The notes under the pieces: model-generated
What the model saw: the letters and a program-made list of their open reading frames with translations, nothing else
Told to the model about the DNA's origin: nothing
Databases searched by the model: none
Program-made: the position numbers and the translations under genes
Part shown: piece by piece, positions 26,413-35,259 of the stretch
Position numbering within the stretch: the first letter of the stretch is position 1
Layout: every line of letters begins with the position of its first letter
From: Schaalia odontolytica
Lineage (GTDB): Bacteria; Actinomycetota; Actinomycetes; Actinomycetales; Actinomycetaceae
Assembly: GCF_024584435.1 (NCBI RefSeq)
Contig: NZ_CP102197.1
Coordinates: 2,046,001-2,110,000, forward strand
Direction: 5' to 3'
DNA length: 64,000 nt

Positions 26413-28004
26413 TCACTTCTTGGTGATCTGGTAGGCGACGGGCTGTCCCTTCCAGTCGAAGTTCACGTTGCTGACCTTCGTGGACCATGCGCCGTTGGCG
26501 TTGGTGTACCACAGCGGGACGACGGGCATGTCCTGGAGCAGGATGGTCTGGGCCTGTTGGAGGATCTTGTTCGCCTCGTCGGAGGAGGTCGCGGAGGACG
26601 CCTGGGTCAGCAGGGAGTCGAACTCCGGGTTGGAGTAGTGACCCTTGTTGGAGGAGCCGCCCGTGATGAACTGCGGCTGCAGGAAGTTGTACAGGGCAGG
26701 GTAGTCACCCATCCAGCCGTTGCGGAAGGCGCCGGTCATGGAGTCGGAGTCTTCGGCGTTGAGGAGGGACTTGAAGTCGGCGAAGGGGTTGCCTTCGGCC
26801 GCAATACCCAGCGTGTTCTTGATGGAGTTGGCCGCGGCGTCCACCCATTCCTTGTGCCCGCCATCGGCGTTGTAGGCGATGGTGAAGGTGCCGTCCCAGG
26901 GGGAGATGGCGTCAGCCTGTGCCCACAGCTCCTTGGCCTTGTCGGGGTTGTAGGTCAGGACGTCGTTGCCTGAGATGTTCGCGTCGTAGCCGGCCAGCGT
27001 CGGGGCGGTGAAGTCCTTGGCGGGGGTGCGGGTGCCGTTGAAGATGGTCTTCGTGATGGTCTCGCGGTCCACGGCCATGGAGATGGCCTGGCGGCGCAGG
27101 CGGCCTTCCTCGCCGCTGAAGTGATCCAGGTACTGCGGGATCGTGAAGTACTGCGAGCCGGCGTAGGGCTGGTTCACCGTGCGGCCCGAGAGTTCGGACT
27201 CGTAGGTGGCGAACACGGATGCCGGGACGGCGTCAAGGACGTCCACGGAGTCGGAGGAGAGGTCCTGGTAGCGGCGTCGAGGCTGGAGTAGAAGATGAAG
27301 GTCACGCCTTCGTTCTGGGGCTTCTCGTCGCCGACGTAGTTCTCGTTGGGAATCAGGGAGATCTTGACGTTGTGCTCCCACGCGTCGGCCGAGGCGAGCT
27401 TGTAGGGGCCGTTGCCGACGGGCAGCTGGCCGCCGGCCTCCGGGTCGCTCAGCGTGGAGTCGGGAAGCGGGGCGTAGGCGGTGTATCCGAGGCGGGAGAT
27501 GAAGTCCGAGGTGGGGTTCTTCAGCTTGGCGGTGAAGGTGTAGTCGTCGACCTCGGTCAGGCCGGTGATCTCACCGTTGCCCTCGTCGTCGGTGCCCTCG
27601 AAGAAGTCGAAGAACGTCGCCTGCGGCTGGTTGGCGGAGGTGACCAGGTTCCAGGCCTTGGTGAAGTTGTGGGCCTTAACGGGAGAGCCGTCGGAGAACT
27701 TGCGGTCATTGTGGAGCTTGATTGTCCACTCGGTGGCATCGCTGTTGGGCTCAATGGACTCGGCGACGTCGAGGACAGCCTTGCCGTCGTTCTCGTAGCG
27801 CACGAGCTCGCTGAAGACAGCGGTGAGGATCTTGCCGCCGCCGTTCTCGTTGGTCATGCCGGGCAGCAGCGGGTTCTGGGGCTCGGAGCCGTTGAGGGTG
27901 ACGATCTTGTCGCCGGAGCCGGTTGACGTGCCGGTGCCACCACAGGCGGTCAGGGCGAGTGCGGCGGCCGCGGGGATGACGAGCCATGCCTTCTTCAGGT
28001 TCAT
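26413..28004 (-). pseudogene. Oligopeptide-binding lipoprotein gene with a one-base frameshift
   Basis: Two overlapping minus-strand frames together encode one family 5 (OppA/DppA-like) substrate-binding protein of about 530 residues. The first part has a lipoprotein signal ending LALTACGG and runs to FIFYSSLDAA. The second continues in another frame with YQDLSSDSVDVLDAVP through to QPVAYQITKK. Both frames are well conserved in style up to the junction at 27270/27271, where one base is missing. The total length, 1,592 bp, is one short of a multiple of three. No homopolymer is present at the site. Either the gene is inactive, or the sequence has an error there; the intact operon around it makes an error plausible. 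AGAAGGAAGA precedes the ATG at 28004. Confidence 0.85.
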
Positions 28005-28112
28005 GGATTCTTCCTTCTGGTCGATGGTTGATCTGGGGGCGACGCCCTCAGCTATGGTCCGAGCCTAACCCGGTGCGCATGAAAGACTCCAAGGATGTCC
28101 ATCATGTGCGCA

Positions 28113-28135
28113 TTACATTTTGGTTACAAATGTAA
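28113..28135. promoter_or_regulatory. AT-rich palindrome upstream of the peptide-binding gene
   Basis: TTACATTT at 28113-28120 is perfectly complementary to AAATGTAA at 28128-28135. It lies about 110 bp upstream of the start and stands out in composition. A second palindrome, TGTGTG-T-CACACA at 28155-28167, follows. Both are operator-like; no regulator is identified. Confidence 0.4.
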
Positions 28136-28270
28136 AATGTAGGTCAAATGATGGTGTGTGTCACACAAAGTGGGTGGCTTGTGTGTCCGCCTCGAGACGC
28201 GGCGAAGCCGCCGGCGGGCGCGGGCGAGGCCAGCGGCCCTGCGCGCACCCGCCGAGGCGTCCAGGCGTCG

Positions 28271-29170
28271 TCAGGACGCGAATCCCTCCGAAGTCAGCCA
28301 ATCCCGAGCGATCTGCGAGGCGGACTTCTGCTCCTGGGTCGAGGCCCTGTTCATCTCGATGAGATCCGACGCGTCCAATGCCGCGCTCACGGAGTTCAGC
28401 ACGGAAGCGGCCTCGGCGCTCACTCGCGAGGACGCCAGAGGGACGACGTGTGAGGAGAGGAACAGCCCGGCCGGATCGGCCAGGACCGTCAGGTCCCCGT
28501 TCGCGAGCGAAGGATCCGAGGAATAGATGTTGGCCAGCTGGATCGTTCCGTCGGTCAGGGCCTTCACGGTCAGGGGGCCGCCGGAATCCTCAATCGGGGT
28601 GAAGGAGACCGTCACCCCGTAGGTCTGCTGGAGCCCGGTCGGGCCGTAGGGGCGCGTCTGCAGCTCCGAGTTGCCGCCCAGGACCAGGGGAGTGACGCTC
28701 GCGAGGTCGCCGATCGAGGCCACGGAGTGCTCGGAGGCGAAGGCGGTGGTCACCACGTAGGAATCCTGGTCGGTGGCCGCGGCCTGATCCAGGGCGCGCA
28801 GCCCGGAGGGGAGCGCGGCGGACAGGTCTCGGTACACGTCCTCGGAGGTCCTCGCCTGCGCGTCGGGCTGCAGGTACTGCAGCAGGTTGCCCGTGTACTC
28901 GGGGAACACGTCGATCGATCCGGCCGACAGCTCGGGCATGTAGACCTCGCGCTGGCCGATCCGCAGCTGGCGTTCGACCGAGAATCCGGCGCCCTCGAGC
29001 GCCTGGGCGTAGACCTCGGCCAGGATCTCGTTCGAGTAGTAGTCCTGCGACCCCACCACGATCGTGGTCGAGTCCCGGCTCCCTCCCTCCAGCGTGTTGG
29101 ACGAGCCGCAGGCGGCTAACGCCAGTGCGGCGGCGCCGACGGCGGCCATCGTCATCATTGAGCGTTTCAT
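28271..29170 (-). CDS. Osmoprotectant ABC importer binding lipoprotein (OpuCC/OsmX-like)
   Basis: A 299-residue lipoprotein: signal peptide and lipobox LALAACGS, then a QAT-family binding domain (DSTTIVVGSQDYYSNEILAEVYAQ start, SIDVFPEYTGNLLQYL middle, GGPLTVKALTDGTIQLANIY). These match betaine/choline/carnitine binding proteins. The ATG at 29170 has AAAGGAG upstream and overlaps the permease stop (ATGA). The upstream extension of the frame lies wholly within the permease gene. It is the last gene of a five-gene operon starting with marR. Confidence 0.88.
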   Translation of the reverse strand: MKRSMMTMAAVGAAALALAACGSSNTLEGGSRDSTTIVVGSQDYYSNEILAEVYAQALEGAGFSVERQLRIGQREVYMPELSAGSIDVFPEYTGNLLQYLQPDAQARTSEDVYRDLSAALPSGLRALDQAAATDQDSYVVTTAFASEHSVASIGDLASVTPLVLGGNSELQTRPYGPTGLQQTYGVTVSFTPIEDSGGPLTVKALTDGTIQLANIYSSDPSLANGDLTVLADPAGLFLSSHVVPLASSRVSAEAASVLNSVSAALDASDLIEMNRASTQEQKSASQIARDWLTSEGFAS

Positions 29171-29862
29171 TGGGACTCCTTTGGTGAGTGTTCCCCCGAT
29201 TCGGGGAGAGAATGGGTGCGCGCCCGCAGCGCGCGGGTCAGGGTCGCCAGCGCCGCGTCGACCGCCAGAGCGAGCGCAACCACGACGATCGCGCCGCCGA
29301 TCATCTGCGCGTAGTCGCGAGTCTTGAGGCCCGCGTAGAGGAAGCGCCCGAGCCCGTAGTCGGCCGTGTAGGCGGCGAGGGTGGCCGTCGCGATGACCTG
29401 CAGGGTCGCCGAGCGCACACCGGCTGCCACGAGTCCGGCCGCGTGAGGGGCCTCGACACGCGTGAGGACCTGCGCCTCGGTCAATCCGATCGCGCGGGCC
29501 GCATCCACGGTTGCGCGTGGCGTCGAGGCGATGCCCGAGTAGGTGGCCGACAGTAGGGGAGGAATCGCCAGGACCAGGAGGGCGAGCGTGGGAGCGGCCA
29601 GCCCGATCCCCAGCCACAGGCCGACGAGGGTCAGTACGCCCAGGGTGGGAACCGCTCGCGCACCGCCCGCTGCGCTCACCAGCCACCGTCCTTGTCCCGT
29701 GTGTCCGATCCACGTGCCTGCGGGGATCGCGACTAGTGCCGCGAGCGCCACGACGAGGGCGGTCAGGCCCAGGTGCTCCAGCGTGCGCGCGCCGATGCCC
29801 GCGGGACCCCACCAATTCGACGGGGTCGCCAGCCACGCGAGCGCGGTCATCAGGATGGTCAT
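29167..29862 (-). CDS. Osmoprotectant ABC importer permease (second)
   Basis: A 231-residue permease of the OpuCB/OpuCD type with about five helices. The coupling loop reads VDAARAIGLTEAQVLTRVEAPHA, and TADYGLGRFLYAGL is the typical conserved late loop. The ATG at 29862 forms an ATGA overlap with the first permease gene. Osmoprotectant importers often carry two such permeases. The acidic C-terminus (ESGEHSPKESQ) is poorly conserved. Confidence 0.86.
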   Translation of the reverse strand: MTILMTALAWLATPSNWWGPAGIGARTLEHLGLTALVVALAALVAIPAGTWIGHTGQGRWLVSAAGGARAVPTLGVLTLVGLWLGIGLAAPTLALLVLAIPPLLSATYSGIASTPRATVDAARAIGLTEAQVLTRVEAPHAAGLVAAGVRSATLQVIATATLAAYTADYGLGRFLYAGLKTRDYAQMIGGAIVVVALALAVDAALATLTRALRARTHSLPESGEHSPKESQ

Positions 29863-30497
29863 GCTCGGCCCCTTCCTACCCACGGGGTGAGAAGCCAGCC
29901 GATGCCTGCGATCGCCGCGTCGACGGCGAGCGCCAGGAGAACCGTCGCGGCCAGACCGGCCACGACCTCGGTGACGATTCCCCGCTGAAACCCGTCCGTG
30001 AAGAGGGTACCGAGCGACCGCACCCCAATGAATGCGCCCACCGTGACCAGTGAGACGGTCGACGTTGCCACGACGCGCGTTCCGGCCGCGATCACCGGTG
30101 TCGCCAGCGGGAGCTCAACCTCGGCGAAGCGCCGAAGGGCCGAGTAGCCGCATGCGCTCGCCGCCCTCAGGGTCGCGCGCGGGATTGCCCGGAACCCCTC
30201 CGACGCCTGGCGCACGAGGACGGCGACCCCGTAGAGGGTTAGCACCACGATCATGTTCACGGGGGAGCGCATGGCTGTTCCGATGAGAACGGGGACGACC
30301 ACCAGGAGCGGCAGCGACGGAATCGCGTAGAGCGCAGACAGGGCGGAGAGCGCCCAGCCGCCTCGGCGCGAGAACGCCGCCCAGCGCGCGATGGGTACCG
30401 AGATGAGGACGGACAGGGCGACGGCTGGCAGGGCGATCCACAGGTGCGTGGCCGCGAGCTCGCCGATGAGGCCCCAGTTGGAACTCAGCCAGGTCAC
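29859..30497 (-). CDS. Osmoprotectant ABC importer permease (first)
   Basis: A 212-residue permease with an N-terminal helix (HLWIALPAVALSVLISVPIA), a YAIPSLPLLVVV segment and the coupling loop LRAASACGYSALRRFAEVELP. FIGVRSLGTLFTDGFQRG is the loop typical of OpuCB-like proteins. The start is a GTG that overlaps the ATPase stop as GTGA. It pairs with the second permease to form the membrane channel. Confidence 0.87.
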   Translation of the reverse strand: MTWLSSNWGLIGELAATHLWIALPAVALSVLISVPIARWAAFSRRGGWALSALSALYAIPSLPLLVVVPVLIGTAMRSPVNMIVVLTLYGVAVLVRQASEGFRAIPRATLRAASACGYSALRRFAEVELPLATPVIAAGTRVVATSTVSLVTVGAFIGVRSLGTLFTDGFQRGIVTEVVAGLAATVLLALAVDAAIAGIGWLLTPWVGRGRA

Positions 30498-31327
30498 GAC
30501 GCCGTCCCCTCGCCCCCGGAGCCGGGCGTCAGCGTCCCCACGGGGGTTCCCTCCTCGTCGACCAGGAGAGAACCCGAACCCGCCAGGCGAACGGGCCTGG
30601 CAGCGCGGGAAGCCCCGACGAAGTCCGCGACGAACTCCGAGGCGGGGGACGAGAGGAGGTCCGAGGGTGCCCCCACCTGTTCGATGCGCCCGCCGCGCGA
30701 AAGGACGGCCACCTGGTCGCCCAGGGTGAAGGCCTCGTCCACGTCGTGGGTGACGAAGAGGATCGTCGCCCCCAGCGCCGCCTGGATCTCCTTCAGCTCG
30801 CGCTGAAGGCCGGCTCGGACCAGCGGATCCAGCGCCCCGAAAGGCTCATCCATCAGCAGTATGTCAGCTCGGTTGGCGAGCGCCCTGGCCACGCCCACGC
30901 GCTGGCGCTGGCCGCCCGAGAGCTGGGCGGGGTAGCGCCTCGCCAGGTCCGGCTCCAGTCCGACGAGGTCCAGGAGCTCGCGGGCGCGCTCGCGGGCCTC
31001 GCGCGCGGGTGTGCCCTCCAGGCGGGGCACGGTCGCCACGTTGTCGGCGACCGTGCGGTGTGGGAAGAGGCCTCCCTCCTGCAGGACATAGCCGATAGAG
31101 CGGCGCAGGTGCACGGGATTCTCGCCGGCGACGTCGCGGCCGCGCACGAAGACGGTTCCCGAGGTCGGGGTGACCATCGCGTTGACCATCCGCATGAGCG
31201 TCGTCTTGCCGCAGCCGGAGGTGCCCAGAAAGACGGTCGTCGAGCCGCGTTCGACGGTGAGGGAAAAGTCCTCGACGGCGCGCGTGCCGCCCGGGTAGGT
31301 TTTGGAGACGTGGTCGAAGCGGATCAT
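30494..31327 (-). CDS. Osmoprotectant ABC importer ATPase (OpuCA-like)
   Basis: A 277-residue ABC ATPase of the quaternary amine type. It shows Walker A GTSGCGKTT, the MRMVNAMVTPTSGTV stretch, the LQEGGLFPHRTV Q-loop region, signature LSGGQRQRV, Walker B ILLMDEPFGALDPLVR and the FVTHDVDEAF switch. There is no clear CBS domain pair at the C-terminus, only about 30 extra residues. The ATG at 31327 overlaps the marR stop as ATGA. I reject the longer frame to 31645, which crosses marR. Confidence 0.92.
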   Translation of the reverse strand: MIRFDHVSKTYPGGTRAVEDFSLTVERGSTTVFLGTSGCGKTTLMRMVNAMVTPTSGTVFVRGRDVAGENPVHLRRSIGYVLQEGGLFPHRTVADNVATVPRLEGTPAREARERARELLDLVGLEPDLARRYPAQLSGGQRQRVGVARALANRADILLMDEPFGALDPLVRAGLQRELKEIQAALGATILFVTHDVDEAFTLGDQVAVLSRGGRIEQVGAPSDLLSSPASEFVADFVGASRAARPVRLAGSGSLLVDEEGTPVGTLTPGSGGEGTAS

Positions 31328-31794
31328 GCGTGAACCCCCTCGCTGGCCGAGGCGTAACGCCACACGGGGTCCCCCGACTGGCCGACGCTGGGCAGCATGT
31401 GTGCCAGCTGTTCTCGCTGGGGTGCGGAGAGCGCGGAGAAGGCGGTCTTCTGCGCGGCCTCGACGATCTGCGCGGCCGCCTCGAGGTGGGCCAGGCCCAC
31501 GTCGGTGACCGTCAGGATCGTCGCTCGCCGGTCGTGCGTGCACCGGGTGCGGGTGAGCAGGCCGTCGCGGTGCAGGCGGTCCACGAGGCGCGACGCGGCG
31601 CCCAGCGTGATTCCCTGGCTGGAGGCCACCTCTTGAATCCGGCACGCGGGGGTGTCTCTGACCGTGCGTAGAACGAGAAACCTGCCCAGGGTCAGTGGGT
31701 TTCCCGCCCGGCTCAGGGCAGTCTCGACCGAGTTCCAGGCGCGTACTTCCGCGCGGATCAGGGCCGTAAAGAGCGAGGATGCTGACGTTGCCAT
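31324..31794 (-). CDS. MarR-family transcriptional regulator
   Basis: A 156-residue winged-helix regulator. The DNA-binding region reads RIQEVASSQGITLGAASRLVDRL followed by the wing DRRATILTVTDVG. It is the first gene of the osmoprotectant importer operon and probably controls it, replacing the GbsR-type regulators seen with such operons elsewhere. I start at the ATG at 31794. An imperfect palindrome at 31800-31817 lies directly upstream and is a candidate autoregulatory operator. Confidence 0.88.
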   Translation of the reverse strand: MATSASSLFTALIRAEVRAWNSVETALSRAGNPLTLGRFLVLRTVRDTPACRIQEVASSQGITLGAASRLVDRLHRDGLLTRTRCTHDRRATILTVTDVGLAHLEAAAQIVEAAQKTAFSALSAPQREQLAHMLPSVGQSGDPVWRYASASEGVHA

Positions 31795-31799
31795 GCGGA

Positions 31800-31817
31800 T
31801 AGTGTCACACGACAATA
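31800..31817. promoter_or_regulatory. Candidate MarR operator
   Basis: TAGTGTC-ACAC-GACAATA is an 18-bp palindrome with one mismatch, 5 bp upstream of the marR start and over its likely promoter. Confidence 0.4.
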
Positions 31818-31950
31818 GTTTCCATGTGAAGGGGATGTGAGGTGTCCCTCGCTGGGCTTCTTGACAACGGTGCGTCGCTGCTCGTGTCGTCCCGAGTGTT
31901 CGGGAGTAGTGTCAGGAGCACGCATGTCAAGACCATCGAGAGGAGCTGTT

Positions 31951-32070
31951 GTGCTCACTGTTGGAACGATCACGGCCCTCCTGGCGGCGGCCCTCCACGC
32001 CTCTGTCCTCCTTGATGCCTCCGCGCGCGTGCGCGCCCCGGGGCAGCGAGTGCGCATTGAGGAGGGGTGA
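31951..32070 (+). CDS. Small hydrophobic protein upstream of ion channel
   Basis: A 39-residue ORF starting at GTG 31951: MLTVGTITALLAAALHASV, then a hydrophilic tail ending IEEG. GAGAGGAGC lies 5 nt upstream, a strong ribosome site. The stop overlaps the start of the channel gene as GTGA, so translation is coupled; this supports it as real. One membrane helix is expected. A tiny related peptide lies at 32928. The function is unknown. It could be a channel partner or a leader whose translation feeds the channel gene. Confidence 0.6.
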   Translation: MLTVGTITALLAAALHASVLLDASARVRAPGQRVRIEEG

Positions 32071-32780
32071 CGCGCGTGCGTGAACGTCTCTACTCCCTGG
32101 TGAACGGCGAGGAGGGGGAGGCGATGTGGTGCGGTCGCGTGATGACCGTGCTCATCGTGGCCAGCCTCGTTCCCCTGTGCTTCAAGGACAGCAATGCCGC
32201 GCTCGAGGCGGTCGAGTATGCGTGCGTCGTCGTGTTCATCCTCGATTACCTCGCCCGATGGGTGACGGCCGACCTCAAGCTGGGCAAGGGGGCACTGTCC
32301 TTCGTCATCTACCCCTTCACGCCCATGGCCATCATCGACCTCCTGTCGATATTGCCCGTTTTCCTCGCCCTCAACGACGCGTTCCGTACGCTGCGAGTGC
32401 TCCGCCTGTTCCGGGCGGCGCGGGCATTTAAGCTCATTCGCTACTCCAGGAGCGCCTCTGCCATCTCCGCCGTTTTCGAAAAGCAGCGGCAGGCCCTGCT
32501 CGCCGTCCTCTGTTTCGCCATCGCCTACATCCTCGTGAGCGCCCTCGTCGTCTTCAACGTCGAGCCGGACACCTTTCACACGTTCTTCGACGCGGTGTAC
32601 TGGGCGGTCGTCTCCCTCACGACGGTCGGCTACGGCGACCTGTATCCCTCGACCGATGTCGGGCGTGCCATCGCCATGATCTCCTCGCTCATGGGCGTCG
32701 CGGTCGTCGCCCTGCCCTCGGGCATCATCACGGCAGGCATGCTCGATGAACTGCGCGGCGGCGAAAATGAGGATGACTGA
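32067..32780 (+). CDS. Voltage-gated potassium channel (ion transporter family)
   Basis: A 237-residue six-helix channel subunit. The selectivity filter is TVGYGDLYP. Helix S4 carries regularly spaced arginines in FRTLRVLRLFRAARAFKLIR, and the S2-S3 acidic residues fall in FILDYLARW and IIDLLSIL. It would assemble as a tetramer in the cytoplasmic membrane. The start is the GTG overlapping the stop of the preceding small ORF. No regulatory RCK domain follows. Confidence 0.92.
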   Translation: MTRVRERLYSLVNGEEGEAMWCGRVMTVLIVASLVPLCFKDSNAALEAVEYACVVVFILDYLARWVTADLKLGKGALSFVIYPFTPMAIIDLLSILPVFLALNDAFRTLRVLRLFRAARAFKLIRYSRSASAISAVFEKQRQALLAVLCFAIAYILVSALVVFNVEPDTFHTFFDAVYWAVVSLTTVGYGDLYPSTDVGRAIAMISSLMGVAVVALPSGIITAGMLDELRGGENEDD

Positions 32781-32927
32781 TTGCGCGGGGTTTCCCGTCG
32801 CCTTGCGGCGCCTGTGAGGCAAAACTCGTTCAGTCTTTGACGATCGTGCCGCAGTGTCCGTGTTGATCTGCGCCTATCGAGAGTAGGTTGGAGTGCATTC
32901 AGTCGACTGTTTGCGAAAGATAACCCT

Positions 32928-32978
32928 GTGCTGATCCTCGGAATGATCGCAGCCCTCCTGGCCGCCGCCCTCCTCTGA
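32928..32978 (+). CDS. Tiny hydrophobic peptide related to the ORF before the channel
   Basis: GTG at 32928 opens a 16-residue ORF, MLILGMIAALLAAALL. Its sequence aligns with the first half of the 39-residue ORF at 31951, both in protein (GTITALLAAAL versus GMIAALLAAAL) and in DNA. A weak GAAAGATAACC lies upstream. It could be a truncated duplicate or a real membrane peptide. Confidence 0.35.
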   Translation: MLILGMIAALLAAALL

Positions 32979-33008
32979 AAAGTCCCGCGTAACACTCGTG
33001 CGGTCACC

Positions 33009-33026
33009 TTGTAGGTGCGCCTACAA
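33009..33026. repeat. 18-bp perfect palindrome
   Basis: TTGTAGG-TGCG-CCTACAA is perfect with a 4-nt centre. It lies upstream of the cassette's left repeat. It may be an operator or the foot of an old insertion. Confidence 0.45.
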
Positions 33027-33103
33027 ACGTTGAAACTACACGCATTGCGTCGATGTGAGCTGTCGCGCACCAGGGGACTTACGTGCGGAAGTATGGAGAC
33101 AAG

Positions 33104-33190
33104 CGAGGCCGGGACCTGACCCACCCCTCACAGCGGCGAGCGAGTGGCCGGGCCCCGGCCTCGTCAGCAAATGCGTCAGATCAAACGTCG
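33104..33190. repeat. Left direct repeat of the transferred cassette, terminator-like hairpin
   Basis: Positions 33104-33167 are identical to 36230-36293 (64 bp). The next 23 bp match with five differences, through the stop codon of the RES gene. Within it CGAGGCCGGG (33104-33113) pairs with CCCGGCCTCG (33154-33163), so each copy can form a hairpin downstream of a minus-strand gene. Confidence 0.9.
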
Positions 33191-34269
33191 AGTGATTGAA
33201 CCTCTGCGCTGAGTGCCGAGACGCGAAATAAACGAGGTGAGCCAATGAGTTCTGAAAACTCGGTCGGTTCAAAAATGCATACGTTAAACCCATCGGAACA
33301 TAGCGTACTGTCATAAATTAATCCATGAACATGCTTGACTTTGAAGTATTCGCAGAAAATTTGTGTATGAATGTAACCCAATGGGTCGTCGGAAGCGACA
33401 GGCTGCGCTAGGATCTTGCTAAGATACGTATAAACGGCAACCTTTTGAAGGTGATTGGCTATACACTCCGAATGTGGAAAGTACTCAAATCCAAATAAGG
33501 CTGAGACTGATGTCTTTCTCAAATCAAGTAGCAAAGGATCGTTTCGAAGCGCAACGTCTGCGACGGTGAAGAAGTCTGCCGGTGTAGCTCTGATTTCCAG
33601 TGCCGCGGTGCGTTCACTGCTGGCCAAGTAGAGAAAAGAAATTCCCGGGGGGTTAATCCGACCGCCTTTGCATAACTGGATTGGGGCAGCCCCCATATCC
33701 TTAATTTCGTATGGTGAATGAGAGCCATCTTCGTTAAGCTCTGAACCAAGTCGAGCGCGGTATAAGTAATTTGTTTCGGTATCTGGCTGAAAATATGAGC
33801 TTGATGGCTTGGCGCTCTGAATCAATAAATCTAGTGCGCCGAAAATGAATGAAGATGTTCCGTGCTTATCGAAGAAGAATCGGTGCGATGTTTTGAGTTC
33901 ATCGTGGAAATCGTCAATCATCCGCCAAAAATTGAACTCCTCTTTTAGTTGATAACTTCCCTGTGAGTCAGACCCAAAAAGTGAGCTAACGATTTCCCTA
34001 TGCGTATTAGGATCTGAAATATTGGGAAATAAACGAAAATCCTCCTTAAGACAGGCGTGAAGAACCTTGCCAGAAGAGTCTACTCGGTAGCAATCGAGTA
34101 AACTTTCTGCAATATTTGAAGAAATCTCACTATCAAAAAAAATACCTTCCCCGCCTTTTGAGTATGGACAATGCGTACGTGATGGGCTCTTAGAAAACAA
34201 GTCCACAAGCATGTGCTCAGCATGTTGCAACGGCATGCCTAGGCATGTAGAACAGAGGTGTGTTGACAT
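33181..34269 (-). CDS. HEPN/RES-domain protein, probable NAD-targeting toxin
   Basis: A 362-residue protein. The C-terminal two thirds match the RES domain: NYLYRARLG with the conserved arginine, then GGRINPPGISFLYLASSERT and AALEIR with the conserved glutamate. RES proteins such as MbcT degrade NAD+. The N-terminal third begins with a CSTC cysteine pair and further cysteines, resembling the HEPN/RES N-terminal domain found in multi-domain RES proteins. No typical Xre-family antitoxin gene lies beside it. Base composition is much AT-richer than in the surrounding genes. The gene ends inside the direct repeat. It follows the sce7725-like gene by 26 bp in one operon. Confidence 0.72.
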   Translation of the reverse strand: MSTHLCSTCLGMPLQHAEHMLVDLFSKSPSRTHCPYSKGGEGIFFDSEISSNIAESLLDCYRVDSSGKVLHACLKEDFRLFPNISDPNTHREIVSSLFGSDSQGSYQLKEEFNFWRMIDDFHDELKTSHRFFFDKHGTSSFIFGALDLLIQSAKPSSSYFQPDTETNYLYRARLGSELNEDGSHSPYEIKDMGAAPIQLCKGGRINPPGISFLYLASSERTAALEIRATPADFFTVADVALRNDPLLLDLRKTSVSALFGFEYFPHSECIANHLQKVAVYTYLSKILAQPVASDDPLGYIHTQIFCEYFKVKHVHGLIYDSTLCSDGFNVCIFEPTEFSELIGSPRLFRVSALSAEVQSLDV

Positions 34270-34295
34270 CGCAAGTTAAAGCTGAAATCTGAAAC

Positions 34296-35255
34296 TCATC
34301 CATTGACAGCTGGGGCCGCAGATATGCTTGAGCACGCTGACGCGACAACGTGGAGATGATGCCACATAGATAGCTTTTTGAGCATGCCAAGACCGGGAAA
34401 GTGATTGCGCGCCCTATAATCGAGCAGCTCGAGTAAAGCCGGTGTGTTGGGGATCTGAAAATTCTGTGCTTGATAGTCGTTCTCGAGCTTAGTAAGTGCC
34501 TCTTTTGCTTTATTAGCAACGTCCGATATGTCAAAATTGGAATCGGAAATATAGTGTTTGATCCAAATCGTATTCTCGTCGTTTATGTTGAGATATGTTA
34601 GATGGATGGCAACGGCGTAGGCTGGTCCCCCACCTTCTTTGTACTGTTCACCAATCGTAAGGTAATCGCCAAAGTGACCGAATCTGTCTCTGCTGTATGT
34701 TATGTGAAGATCGGAGAAAAACTCTTCGGGTGGATAGTCACGATTTCTCATGAGTTGGAAGCCGTCTCTAATTACAACACTGTTATTCGCAAAAGCATTT
34801 TTGTAGAGGTGTCCGGGATTCGCGAGAAATATGTTAAATGTCGGTGTAAGTTGCCTCGAGCTAAGTTCCGCTACCAGCCACGCGTGATTTTGATATCCCG
34901 CATGAATCAGGGCGAAGGACTCTGTTGGAAGAGCGTCGAGAAGATCACGAATCTGCTCTTTCGTGAGGTCATATGTCAATTTGATCCCAGTAATGGTAAA
35001 TGAATTCGCCGGAATTGACCGAAGAAGACTGTGAATAGCTGAATAGTCATTCGCATGATCTCCAGCCGAAGGGTTCATGATTACTATATGTCGCGCTATT
35101 TTCTCGTTTAAGGAGTTGATACACTTTTCTAACTGTTTTGTGTTAGAACGTACCGGTGCGATAATTGGCACCTGATGGTTGGCTGCAAGAAATTCAGCTT
35201 GCTCTCGGAGGAGGATTAGTTCGAACTGTTTTCCTCGAAAGTAGGGGAAGTACAT
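34296..35255 (-). CDS. sce7725-like protein
   Basis: A 319-residue protein that I recognise as sce7725-like from its start MYFPYFRGKQFELILLREQA and from its position next to an sce7726-like gene. Segments IVIMNPSAGDH, FALIHAGYQNHAWL, VIRDGFQLMRNRDYPPEEFFSD and HFGDYLTIGEQYKEGGGPAYAVAIHLTY recall the beta-protein family of phage and island genes. No catalytic motif is evident to me. The ATG at 35255 lies 4 bp after the sce7726-like stop. AT-rich like its neighbours. The function is unknown. Confidence 0.68.
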   Translation of the reverse strand: MYFPYFRGKQFELILLREQAEFLAANHQVPIIAPVRSNTKQLEKCINSLNEKIARHIVIMNPSAGDHANDYSAIHSLLRSIPANSFTITGIKLTYDLTKEQIRDLLDALPTESFALIHAGYQNHAWLVAELSSRQLTPTFNIFLANPGHLYKNAFANNSVVIRDGFQLMRNRDYPPEEFFSDLHITYSRDRFGHFGDYLTIGEQYKEGGGPAYAVAIHLTYLNINDENTIWIKHYISDSNFDISDVANKAKEALTKLENDYQAQNFQIPNTPALLELLDYRARNHFPGLGMLKKLSMWHHLHVVASACSSISAAPAVNG

Positions 35256-35259
35256 GATG

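Noticed and set aside
29171..29836. N-terminal extension of the osmoprotectant-binding lipoprotein
   Set aside because: It lies entirely in the overlapping permease gene; the lipoprotein signal and ribosome site place the start at 29170.
31758..32822. Large minus-strand ORF opposite the potassium channel
   Set aside because: It is rich in His/Asp/Glu/Arg, as expected from the complement of a hydrophobic channel gene, and has no family similarity.
33104..33167. Classical tRNA-type attachment site for the AT-rich cassette
   Set aside because: The repeat is a hairpin at a protein gene end, not a tRNA fragment, and no integrase gene is present between the copies.
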